Assembly: GCF_000381545.1 (NCBI RefSeq)
Contig: NZ_KB906682.1
Location: forward strand, 1 to 64,000
DNA: 64,000 nt
Origin: Rhodonellum psychrophilum GCM71 = DSM 17998
GTDB taxonomy: Bacteria; Bacteroidota; Bacteroidia; Cytophagales; Cyclobacteriaceae
Direction of reading: 5' to 3'
The notes beneath the pieces are model-generated. The model was not told the DNA's origin. It searched no databases and saw only the letters and a program-made list of their open reading frames with translations. Position 1 is the stretch's first letter; the number at the start of each line of letters is the position of its first letter. This document shows, in pieces, positions 45,810 to 53,729 of the stretch. The position numbers were made by a program, and so were the translations under genes.

Positions 45810-45966
45810 ATCACATCCAAATTCAGGTTATTTCAATAATACTGTATTAGAAGTGGATGAAATAGAATATGAATCTATTATAAAATATAATGATGTTATT
45901 GATGTTGAAGAAACTCCAATAGTTACTCCAACTCCAAAATTAAAAAGGTCAAAAAAAGTTAAATAA
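45796..45966 (+). CDS. Small head protein without a standard start codon
   Basis: The frame reads (I)RIVKSHPNSGYFNNTVLEVDE...ending in a lysine-rich tail, matching the short post-capsid proteins of many siphoviruses that begin MKVKVIKPHPGYAYF. There is no ATG, GTG or TTG between the preceding in-frame stop and this motif; only ATA codons at 45796 and 45802 stand where the start should be. Either ATA initiates, or ribosomes shift +1 from the overlapping 41-codon gene. The stop is 1 base before the connector gene. Confidence 0.5.
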   Translation: MRIVKSHPNSGYFNNTVLEVDEIEYESIIKYNDVIDVEETPIVTPTPKLKRSKKVK

Positions 45967-45967
45967 A

Positions 45968-46516
45968 ATGCTTGCAAAACTTGTAAAGAAATCAACTGAA
46001 ACTATTATTAATTTAAATGAAGCTAAAGAGCATTTAAAAATTCTTTCAAGTCACGAAGATTTATATATAAATGGATTATTGGATGTTGTAACAGCTTCAA
46101 TTGAAAGTGATTTAGATAAAGACCTTGTTGATACACATTATATATTTCAAATATTTGATAAGATTAATATTAATGAAGAATTACATTTTCCAAATACACC
46201 AATATATAAAGTTGAAGAAGTTAAAGTATATGAAGGAACAAATATAATTTCTAATACTGCTTATTCTTATAGCAATTCAGATGAATATATTAAGTTTGAT
46301 TTGCTACCAGAAAATTATTCAAGAATTGATATTAAATACAAGAAAGGTTTTGAATCTTCAATTGATCTTCCAACACCGATAAAACAAGCTGCAAAAATTA
46401 TGTTAACTGATTTGTATTTATATAGAGGTACTATCATTATTGGTAAATCTGTTATAACGCTGGATAAGACAGTACAAAGGTTATTACAACCATATAAAAA
46501 TATAAGTTTCTTTTAA
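45968..46516 (+). CDS. Head-tail connector protein (HK97 gp6-like)
   Basis: The 182-residue protein has the gp6/DnaT-like connector pattern: INLNEAKEHLKIL...LYINGLLDVVTASIE at the N terminus and PIKQAAKIMLTDLYLYRG at the C terminus. It forms the ring under the portal. It begins a tightly packed block of four connector genes (gaps of -1 to 1 base). Confidence 0.85.
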   Translation: MLAKLVKKSTETIINLNEAKEHLKILSSHEDLYINGLLDVVTASIESDLDKDLVDTHYIFQIFDKININEELHFPNTPIYKVEEVKVYEGTNIISNTAYSYSNSDEYIKFDLLPENYSRIDIKYKKGFESSIDLPTPIKQAAKIMLTDLYLYRGTIIIGKSVITLDKTVQRLLQPYKNISFF

Positions 46517-46517
46517 T

Positions 46518-46841
46518 ATGATAGATCTAAATAATTTTCGTTATATAATTTCAATCTTTAATATTCTTAAAGAAAAGAATTCAGTTGGACAAGAAAAAGA
46601 GGTTTTAAATCATTATAGTGATTTTTATTGTGCCAAATATGATTGGAGCAATAAAGAACAATATGAAGGAAAAAATTTGATTGAATCTAATATCAAAGTA
46701 TTCAGAATTTATTATGATGAAAATATCAATACTTCATATGTATTAAAATTTGAAGATAAATTTTATGACATCAAAGGAGTTAAGGAAATTGGATATAAAG
46801 ATGGCATTGAAATTACTGCACAATATAAGTCAAATAAATAA
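46518..46841 (+). CDS. Head-closure/head-tail adaptor protein
   Basis: A 107-residue beta-rich protein (FYCAKYDWSNKEQYEGKN, KVFRIYYDENI, YVLKFEDKFYDIKGVKEIGYKDGIEITAQ) with the layout of SPP1 gp16/HK97 gp7-type head-closure proteins. The assignment comes from sequence pattern and from its position between the connector and gp10-like genes. It overlaps the next start by 1 base. Confidence 0.8.
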   Translation: MIDLNNFRYIISIFNILKEKNSVGQEKEVLNHYSDFYCAKYDWSNKEQYEGKNLIESNIKVFRIYYDENINTSYVLKFEDKFYDIKGVKEIGYKDGIEITAQYKSNK

Positions 46842-47311
46842 TGTCATCAAATAAGATAAATATATCTATTGATACCAAAAAGCTGTTAGAAGCACTTAGA
46901 AAAATGCCTGACAAAATCCAGGATAAAGTGATTAGAGCAGGTGTTAGAAAAGGTGCCAATAGCATTAAAAGAGAGGCAAAAACTAATGCACCTGTTGACA
47001 GTGGATTAATGAAGAATAGCATTAAAGTTAAACCCGCTAGGAGATCATCTAAGGCAGGTAAATTTGTAATGATAGTAAATGTTGCTTCTAATGCACATCA
47101 TTTGGTAGAACTTGGTACAGAAGATAGGGAAGGAAAGAATGGAAAGAAATTGAAGTTTCAAAGTGCTAATGGAAATACAATATATATAAAAAAAGTTGCT
47201 GGTATTAAAGCTAATCCATTTTTGGGTAAAGCTTATGAAAGTAAAAAAGATGAAATTATAAGTGAATTCAATAAAGAATTACAAAAGCAAATAAATAAAT
47301 TTAGCAATTGA
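46841..47311 (+). CDS. HK97 gp10-family neck protein
   Basis: The 156-residue protein has the gp10 signature: LLEALRKMPDKIQDKVIRAG, GANSIKREAKTNAPVDSGLMKNSI, and NAHHLVELGTEDR, with a C-terminal PFLGKAYESKKDE. It is a head-tail joining protein of siphoviruses. Confidence 0.9.
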   Translation: MSSNKINISIDTKKLLEALRKMPDKIQDKVIRAGVRKGANSIKREAKTNAPVDSGLMKNSIKVKPARRSSKAGKFVMIVNVASNAHHLVELGTEDREGKNGKKLKFQSANGNTIYIKKVAGIKANPFLGKAYESKKDEIISEFNKELQKQINKFSN

Positions 47312-47312
47312 T

Positions 47313-47708
47313 ATGTCAGTAGAAGAAATTATATATACAGTACTAATTGAAAATCTTGAATTAAAAGATATATTCAATGGAAATATATTACCATTAACAT
47401 CAAAGAAAAATATTCTTCCTTGTATGTTGTATCAAGTATATCAAGTTGAAACCAATGCAACAAAAACTTCCAAAAGTCTTAAAGATGATTATATTTTGAA
47501 GCTTCATATTTTTTCAGAAGATTATAAATTAATGATAGATTCTGTAAATATTATTAAAGAACTATTGGACTTTAAAGAATTAACTGATAGTGAAGATAAT
47601 ATTATTATTGATCTGATTAGATTTCAATCCTATACAGATGAATATGAAGAACTTCCAGAATTGTATAATAGAACATTGCAATTCCAATTTCATCAAATAA
47701 GAAATTGA
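47313..47708 (+). CDS. Tail terminator / tail completion protein
   Basis: A 131-residue protein in the position of the tail terminator (gpU/DUF3168-like), with a pattern of strand and helix segments (NILPCMLYQVYQVETNATK, DYILKLHIFSEDY, RTLQFQFHQIRN). Function assigned mainly from gene order between gp10 and the tail tube. Its stop codon lies in bipartite site 9. Confidence 0.72.
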   Translation: MSVEEIIYTVLIENLELKDIFNGNILPLTSKKNILPCMLYQVYQVETNATKTSKSLKDDYILKLHIFSEDYKLMIDSVNIIKELLDFKELTDSEDNIIIDLIRFQSYTDEYEELPELYNRTLQFQFHQIRN

Positions 47709-47722
47709 TAAGTACTTAATTA
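47705..47722 (+). promoter_or_regulatory. TTGATA-N6-TAATTA site 9
   Basis: Spacer AGTACT; TATAAA follows at 47727. The TGA in TTGATA is the stop of the tail-terminator gene. It lies 56 bases before the tail-tube ATG. Confidence 0.6.
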
Positions 47723-47760
47723 CTTATATAAATTAAAATTGATTTTAAATTTTCGAAAAA

Positions 47761-48198
47761 ATGAATAATATAGATGGTAATAAAATATTAATAAAATTAA
47801 ATCCAGATAGCGAAGCAGGTGATACAACTATTGTATTAGCTGGTCAAACTGGGGCTAGTATTGAGATTAATAAGGAAATGATAGAATATACCAGTAAGAC
47901 TACCACTGTAGGTGGTATTCCTGTTAGAAAGTATTTGCCTACAAGAAGTACAAGTACTATATCAGTTGAATCTTTATATGATCCAACTGGTGATTTAACA
48001 CAAGATGAAATATTGGAAATGTGTTACAATGGTGTATATGTTAGATTTACTTTAGGTCATACTGGTGCAGGTTCAAAAAATGTAAGTGGAAAAGGTTATA
48101 TATCCAGTGCTTCAAATGATTTTGGAATGGATTCAACATCTACAGGTTCTTTTACTATTCAAGTTGATGGTGGATTAACTTTTGCTGTTACTCCATAA
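47761..48198 (+). CDS. Major tail tube protein
   Basis: The 145-residue protein has a TP901-1/gpV-like tube pattern: NKILIKLNPDSEAGDTTIVLAGQTG, then the EYTSKTTTVGGIPVRKYLPTRS loop, and STSTGSFTIQVDGGLTF. It is a single-gene unit flanked by bipartite sites and a strong terminator, as expected for a high-copy virion protein. Confidence 0.88.
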   Translation: MNNIDGNKILIKLNPDSEAGDTTIVLAGQTGASIEINKEMIEYTSKTTTVGGIPVRKYLPTRSTSTISVESLYDPTGDLTQDEILEMCYNGVYVRFTLGHTGAGSKNVSGKGYISSASNDFGMDSTSTGSFTIQVDGGLTFAVTP

Positions 48199-48226
48199 TT
48201 AATATTTTAAATAAGATGTTACACAA

Positions 48227-48253
48227 GGGTATCCAATCGGATACCCTTTTTTT
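48227..48253 (+). terminator. Tail-tube terminator
   Basis: GGGTATCC-AATC-GGATACCC plus T7, the same sequence as the capsid terminator at 45467. Confidence 0.92.
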
Positions 48254-48254
48254 A

Positions 48255-48272
48255 TTGATATGTATTTAATTA
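48255..48272 (+). promoter_or_regulatory. TTGATA-N6-TAATTA site 10
   Basis: Spacer TGTATT; abuts the tail-tube terminator and lies 40 bases before the chaperone ATG. Confidence 0.6.
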
Positions 48273-48294
48273 AAGGTAACAAAATATAAAAAAA

Positions 48295-48594
48295 ATGATA
48301 GAATATTTTAAAGTAAATGAATTATCAATACCAGTTAGGCTTAACAGAAAAGCTATAATATTATTTGAAAAGAAATATAATAAAGGTCTTTCTTCACTTC
48401 AAGACATTGGTACAGAAGAATTATCTATGTTGCTTTTTCTTGGTGTATGTGAAGGACATAAATTTTTGGATATCCAAAATGAATATGCAAAGTTTGAAGA
48501 TTTTGAAACTATGTTGGATGAAATGGATATTTCAGAATTTTATGAAGTAGCTGGAAAAGTTATTGGAAGTTTTTTTTCAAAGAAGAAGAAATAA
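48295..48594 (+). CDS. Tail assembly chaperone, short form (gpG-like)
   Basis: The 99-residue protein occupies the lambda gpG position between tail tube and tape measure. It reads MIEYFKVNELSIPVRLNRKA...LLFLGVCEGHKF...FEDFETMLDEMDISEF and ends in a short lysine tail after the slippery site. The product of the unshifted frame is the abundant form in lambda-like systems. Confidence 0.85.
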   Translation: MIEYFKVNELSIPVRLNRKAIILFEKKYNKGLSSLQDIGTEELSMLLFLGVCEGHKFLDIQNEYAKFEDFETMLDEMDISEFYEVAGKVIGSFFSKKKK

Positions 48595-48941
48595 AATCTA
48601 ATACAATTTCTTCTTCAACTGAAAATAGTATTAATGACTCCGATAAAAGTTTAGAAATAGCTTTTGAGGCTGGATTGGGGTTAATGGATTATTATTCATT
48701 GACTCCAATTGAATTTAAAAGCTTTTTGTCTGGATATAATAAACGAATACAAAATGATTATGAAGTTGCAAGACTGATTGGATACTTATCACTTAAACCA
48801 CATTTGAATAAGTCAAGCCAAAAGAAAAATATTAATGAAGTTATTCCATTTGGTTGGGATGATAACAAAGTAAAGAGTAAAGAAATTAAAAAATTGAGTC
48901 TTGAAGAATTTGAAGATCTCAAATTGAAGTGGAATTTTTAG
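48295..48941 (+). CDS. Tail assembly chaperone, -1 frameshift fusion (gpGT-like)
   Basis: A -1 shift at T-TTT-TTT (48570-48576) joins the short form to the downstream frame, which has no start of its own near its beginning and continues KEEEIKSNTISSSTE...GLMDYYSLTPIEFKSFLSGYN...to 48941. The fused product has about 215 residues. In lambda and many siphoviruses the rare fusion protein loads tail-tube subunits onto the tape measure. The ATG at 48675 in the second frame is probably not used. Confidence 0.82.
48570..48577 (+). promoter_or_regulatory. -1 ribosomal frameshift slippery site
   Basis: Eight T residues; read in the zero frame as AG(T TTT TTT) TCA this is a perfect X-XXY-YYZ heptamer. 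The zero-frame stop follows 15 bases later (TAA at 48592-48594). Confidence 0.82.
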
Positions 48942-48952
48942 ATATATAATAA

Positions 48953-51550
48953 ATGAGTAACACAGGAAAAATCAATATTCTCGTAGGTGGGTCAGCCGAT
49001 CAATTTTTTTCCGTTATCGGAGGTGTTCAAAAGAAACTTAATTCATTTACTAAAAATCTTGATGAAATTTCAAAAAATATTAGTACAAAAGTCAGTCTAC
49101 CATTAGCATTATTGGGTGGTGTAGCTCTTAATAGTTTTTCAATAGTTGATAAAGGATTAAGGGAAGTAAATAGTTTAATGGGATTGACTGGTACTGAAGC
49201 TGAAAAATCATTTGATGCTTTTGCAGCAGGAGCCAAAGAGGTATCAAAGGAAATAGGTTTACTTCAATCAGATGTGGTGCCAGCTCTTTATGACTCTATT
49301 TCAGCAGGTGTACCAACAGATAATGTTTTTGAGTTCCTTAAAGTAGCTGGTAAAGCTTCTATTGGTGGTGTTACTTCTATTAAATCTGCTGTTGATGGTT
49401 TAACCACTACAATTAATGCTTTTGGACTTGAATTTTCTGGTGCAAATGAAGTAGCAGATAGTATGTTTGCAGCAGTTCAAGGTGGAAAGACCACATTTGA
49501 AGAATTAAGTAAATCACTCTTTAATGTTGCACCAGCAGCAGCAGCAAGTAAAATATCATTCAAAGAAATCAATGCAGGAATTGCAACTCTAACTGCATCT
49601 GGTGTACCAACTTCTGTTGCAACCACTCAAATTAGAGCAGGTATTACAGGTCTTCAGAGGCCATCTAAAGAACTTGATAAAATATTCCAAAAGCTAGGTT
49701 ATTCTAATGCACAAATGGCTTTAGAAGCCAAAGGATTAGGTTTTGCACTTGATGCGGTTAGAACTGCATCCAATGGTAATAATGGACAACTACAGCTCTT
49801 ATTGGGATCTGTTGAAGCAGTTGCAGCAGCAAATATTATTGCAGGTACAGGTGCAGGTAAATTTGCAGATGAAATGGACCGTCAAACCAATTCAGCAGGT
49901 GCAGCAGCAAGGGCAGCAGATGAAGTAAATAAATCATTTTCCAGACAGATGGAAATGACTAAAGTATTTTTGAATAATATATTGTTAACAATCGGTGAAC
50001 AATTGGCACCAATAGTTGCAAGTTTCAACAAAGTATTACAATCTGTTTTATTGAGTTTTGATAATATTAATCCAAGTGTTTTAAAATTTGCAACTGTTAT
50101 AGGTGTTGTATTGGCTGTTGTTCCACCTTTAATAGTTGGATTTGGTCAGTTATTAAAAATAGTATCAAGTAGTATTGCAGCATTTAAAGTGCTTATTCCA
50201 ATTCTATCTGGTATTAGTTTACCAGTACTTGCTATGGCAGCAGCAGTTGCAGGTGCAGTTGCTCTTATCATTTACTATTGGGATGACATAAAAAAATATT
50301 TCACATCTGGTAATGGTACAGCTTTTATTTCTGCACTTGGTGAATTATGGGATACAATATTATCAAAAATTTCAACAGTTGTAAAATTATTTACTGATTC
50401 ATCAAAAGAACTTTGGACTAAATACGGAAAAGGTATAAGTGATATAGTTGGGAGTTTGGTTAATATTATTTCTACTTCATTCAATAATATTTTAAATATT
50501 GTAACTGTTGCAATTAAAGGTATAACAGCTTATATAGATATTTTTGCCAAAGTAATTAAAGGTGATTTTAAAGGTGCCTTTACTATTCTTAAAAATTATG
50601 TGATAGATGTATTCAAAACAATTACATCTTCCATTTTAAATAGCTTTAAAGCTATATTGGGTGTTGCAGGTACTGTTGCAGAAAAATTAGGATTTGATAC
50701 TATATCAACTGGTATTAACAATGCAATTAATTCTTTAGATAAATTCAATAAGAAATTAGAAACAACCAAAAGTAATTCAAGTAATACAGATGATAATAAT
50801 ATAGTAGAAAGTATTTTACCTGCTAATAATTCAAGAACACCAAAAGTAAGTACAAGTAATATTGCAGGAACAATCAAAAAAATGATTGAACCTTTGAAAA
50901 TGTTTAGAGAAGAATTTGATTTAACTACTTCTTTTGCAGGGGAAAAAATCAATGAAATGGGAAAAAAATTGGTTGAAGCTTCTGTTAAATCTCACGAAAC
51001 TGTTAAAAGTATTGGTTGGAGTTTTGAAGAATATATGGAATATTTTTATGAATTTCAAAATGGAACCTTTGTTGCTTTATCTGGTGTAATGGTGTTGGGT
51101 GATGCAATGACAAATATGTTTACTGACCTTCTTACAACTGGTAAAGCAAGCTTTAAAGGAATCCTTCAAAGTATTGGACAATTCATTGCAAAGATGATTG
51201 CAGCAGTTGCAGTAGCTTTTATTCTTTCAACTCTTATAGGTGGTATTTTTGGTGGTACATCTGCTATTGCTGGTACAATGAATTTTGCAGATTTAGCAAA
51301 ACAATTTTCTGGTGGAATGTTAAATTTTAAAGGAAAAGCTGAAGGTGGATCTGTTAATATGGGTGGTGCATATATGGTTGGTGAAAGAGGAAGGGAAATG
51401 TTTGTTCCTTCTGAAAATGGTCAAATAATTAAACATAGTGATTTGAATAATATAGGTAAATCAAATAATATTACTTTGGATGGTCAATTTAAAATATTAG
51501 GAAATGATTTAGTATATCTTGTAAATAAAGAAAATAACAAAAGGAAATAA
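48953..51550 (+). CDS. Tail tape measure protein
   Basis: The 865-residue protein has the TP901-type tape-measure core (VVPALYDSISAGVPTDNVF, GVTSIKSAVDGLTTTINAFG, KTTFEELSKSLFNVAPAAA, LQRPSKELDKIF). Hydrophobic segments lie around residues 370-450 and 755-790, and the C-terminal end is glycine-rich (MVGERGREMFVPSENGQII). At about 0.15 nm per residue, the usual scaling, the tail would be roughly 130 nm long. A terminator and bipartite site 11 follow. Confidence 0.93.
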   Translation: MSNTGKINILVGGSADQFFSVIGGVQKKLNSFTKNLDEISKNISTKVSLPLALLGGVALNSFSIVDKGLREVNSLMGLTGTEAEKSFDAFAAGAKEVSKEIGLLQSDVVPALYDSISAGVPTDNVFEFLKVAGKASIGGVTSIKSAVDGLTTTINAFGLEFSGANEVADSMFAAVQGGKTTFEELSKSLFNVAPAAAASKISFKEINAGIATLTASGVPTSVATTQIRAGITGLQRPSKELDKIFQKLGYSNAQMALEAKGLGFALDAVRTASNGNNGQLQLLLGSVEAVAAANIIAGTGAGKFADEMDRQTNSAGAAARAADEVNKSFSRQMEMTKVFLNNILLTIGEQLAPIVASFNKVLQSVLLSFDNINPSVLKFATVIGVVLAVVPPLIVGFGQLLKIVSSSIAAFKVLIPILSGISLPVLAMAAAVAGAVALIIYYWDDIKKYFTSGNGTAFISALGELWDTILSKISTVVKLFTDSSKELWTKYGKGISDIVGSLVNIISTSFNNILNIVTVAIKGITAYIDIFAKVIKGDFKGAFTILKNYVIDVFKTITSSILNSFKAILGVAGTVAEKLGFDTISTGINNAINSLDKFNKKLETTKSNSSNTDDNNIVESILPANNSRTPKVSTSNIAGTIKKMIEPLKMFREEFDLTTSFAGEKINEMGKKLVEASVKSHETVKSIGWSFEEYMEYFYEFQNGTFVALSGVMVLGDAMTNMFTDLLTTGKASFKGILQSIGQFIAKMIAAVAVAFILSTLIGGIFGGTSAIAGTMNFADLAKQFSGGMLNFKGKAEGGSVNMGGAYMVGERGREMFVPSENGQIIKHSDLNNIGKSNNITLDGQFKILGNDLVYLVNKENNKRK

Positions 51551-51579
51551 TTTTAAAAATAAACATATTAATAAAAATG

Positions 51580-51605
51580 GGTATTCTTTATGGAATACCT
51601 TTTTT
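51580..51605 (+). terminator. Tape-measure terminator
   Basis: GGTATTC-TTTATG-GAATACC followed by T residues; a sequence variant of the two GGGTATCC terminators, in the same position relative to a bipartite site. Confidence 0.85.
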
Positions 51606-51606
51606 A

Positions 51607-51624
51607 TTGATGGTAATCTAATTA
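51607..51624 (+). promoter_or_regulatory. TTGATG-N6-TAATTA site 11
   Basis: TTGATG, spacer GTAATC, TAATTA. It abuts the tape-measure terminator and ends 8 bases before the ATG of the next gene, a very short leader. Confidence 0.55.
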
Positions 51625-51632
51625 TTATATAT

Positions 51633-53726
51633 ATGGGAGTAAAGCACAGGATAGATTGGCAGGATGAAAAATCAAATAATTATAGATTTGATATTGTATT
51701 TGTTGATTATTCAAGTACTATTAAAGAAGATTATAAATTGATTGATTCTACTTTAAAATATGATAACAGAGATAAATTCAAATTTACTCCAATTATTCCA
51801 AGTGAATTTAATATAACATTAATTTTTGAAGACAGTAATTTATTTACTGAATTCATCAATATTGAAGATGATAAAGTATTTGGTAATTTATACAAGAATA
51901 ATATATTGATTTGGAAAGGTGCTTTTATCAACGAAAATACAGCACAACCTTTTACTAATAATAAATATTTTCAAATCAATTTAAGATTTATTGATAATAT
52001 TAATAAGTTGAAAGTTATTCAATATGACAATCTAATTTTAAATAGAAACCTCGATCAACAAATAACATTAATGGAATTGATTGTTAAAATTCTTAATAAT
52101 GTAATTGAAGCAGAAATTGATATTTCAAATGAAATATATTATTCAAATCAGAATTATAAAAATATTAGATCATCATTTCAATATTTCTATATCAATTATG
52201 AAAATTATTTAGGTGTTAATTGTTATGAAGTACTTGAAGATATTTTATTGTCATTTGGATTAAGTATTAAATTCAAAAATGGTAGATGGAATATAAGTAA
52301 TTTCATTGAGTCAGGACAAGAAGTTTTTTATAGATATTCTTATAATGGTGCATTTTTACAAAAAATAGTAAATAATCAATTAAATACAATTGATAATACA
52401 AGTAATTATTTTGAAGATGGAAGCATAAATATTGAATATGAAAGAGCTTATAATTCAATAACAATCAATTCTGATATTAATAAAAATACTCAAATAGTTA
52501 GGGGTGGTGATTTCTTGAATGATGCTATTTGGACAAGTGCAACTAATCCAACATTCTTTACTCCTACCAATGTTAATATCTCTAAGGATAATGGATTGAA
52601 AATGAATAGTCCAAGCATTACAGATATTTTTATTTTACCAAGACCAGAACCAATTGCACAAGCTAAAGCAAGTTATATTAGATCTATTGCAATACCAGTA
52701 ATGACTTTACCATTAAATTTAAATGATGGTTTAGCTTTTAATAAGTTTATTGATTTAAAAATTAATCTTCAACAGGTGCCAATTTATACAGAACCAAATA
52801 AAGATGTTGCAGGTTGGGATGAAAATTTTTATATAGAAAGTAAAAAACAGCAGCTTGAATTATTTGCATCTGATAGATTTGGACAAACTTATTTGGGTGC
52901 AAAATATGAAGATAGTACTGGTGTATATCATTTAGATTTCAATGCAAGTAATATTGTTAATGGTGATGATAGAAGATCTACTTGGATACAAGATAATACT
53001 TTAAGATTTGGTGATTTCCAAAATATTAATTCAAGTTTTGTTAGAAAAGAAATAAGTACCAATAGAGATGTATATGAATCAACTTCTATCAATGGACCTG
53101 AATTATTTACTAGTGAAGGTGCAGAAATAACACAAAGGATTTATTTGTATAAAGATGTACTTGGAAAAACTCAAAATCTATTAACTTCAAATGGTACCAT
53201 TACATTTTATTTTAGCCAATGTTATCACTATAGATTTGTAAGTAAATTGGGATATGGTATTCCTGAAATGTACAAATTAACATTTACTGGTATAGTTAAT
53301 AATTTTAGAAGTATTGATATTGTTAATAGTGATGATATTGAACAAGTAAGTTATGTTGGGACAATTAATAAGAAATTCAATACACAATTAGATGATATTA
53401 ATATCCAAATAGATAGTTTTAATGGAAAAAGATCTTCTGGTACATTACTAATATCTAATACTTCAAATTCAAATATTGTTATTGGTGATGTTATTCAATA
53501 TAAAAATAATTCATTTACTTCTGGGTTATCTGGAATTTTATTGAATATGTTTTTTTTAAATTACAGTCAAAATAGTCAAATAGTAAGTGGAAATGTATTT
53601 GGAAATATTGATGTAAATATATTTGATAGAATAAGCTGGAACAATAAAATATATTGTGTTACATCTGTTAACAAAGATTTAATTAACTCAATAACTGAAA
53701 TAGAAATGAAAGAAATATTTAATTGA
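51633..53726 (+). CDS. Distal tail/hub protein
   Basis: The 697-residue protein lies directly after the tape measure, the place of the distal tail (Dit) or tail-tip hub protein. The N-terminal 110 residues (MGVKHRIDWQDEKSNNYRFDIVFVDY...FEDSNLFTEFI...LIWKGAFINEN) resemble a Dit-like beta barrel. A long beta-rich remainder may include an adaptor for fibres. No lysozyme or peptidase motif is seen. Family assignment is from position and general pattern. Confidence 0.7.
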   Translation: MGVKHRIDWQDEKSNNYRFDIVFVDYSSTIKEDYKLIDSTLKYDNRDKFKFTPIIPSEFNITLIFEDSNLFTEFINIEDDKVFGNLYKNNILIWKGAFINENTAQPFTNNKYFQINLRFIDNINKLKVIQYDNLILNRNLDQQITLMELIVKILNNVIEAEIDISNEIYYSNQNYKNIRSSFQYFYINYENYLGVNCYEVLEDILLSFGLSIKFKNGRWNISNFIESGQEVFYRYSYNGAFLQKIVNNQLNTIDNTSNYFEDGSINIEYERAYNSITINSDINKNTQIVRGGDFLNDAIWTSATNPTFFTPTNVNISKDNGLKMNSPSITDIFILPRPEPIAQAKASYIRSIAIPVMTLPLNLNDGLAFNKFIDLKINLQQVPIYTEPNKDVAGWDENFYIESKKQQLELFASDRFGQTYLGAKYEDSTGVYHLDFNASNIVNGDDRRSTWIQDNTLRFGDFQNINSSFVRKEISTNRDVYESTSINGPELFTSEGAEITQRIYLYKDVLGKTQNLLTSNGTITFYFSQCYHYRFVSKLGYGIPEMYKLTFTGIVNNFRSIDIVNSDDIEQVSYVGTINKKFNTQLDDINIQIDSFNGKRSSGTLLISNTSNSNIVIGDVIQYKNNSFTSGLSGILLNMFFLNYSQNSQIVSGNVFGNIDVNIFDRISWNNKIYCVTSVNKDLINSITEIEMKEIFN

Positions 53727-53729
53727 TAT

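Noticed and set aside
52429-52447. TTGATA-N7-TAATTA inside the hub gene
   Set aside because: The spacer looks 7 rather than 6 bases and it is within coding sequence; treated as a chance near-match. A similar N7 near-match on the minus strand lies around 34952-34976.
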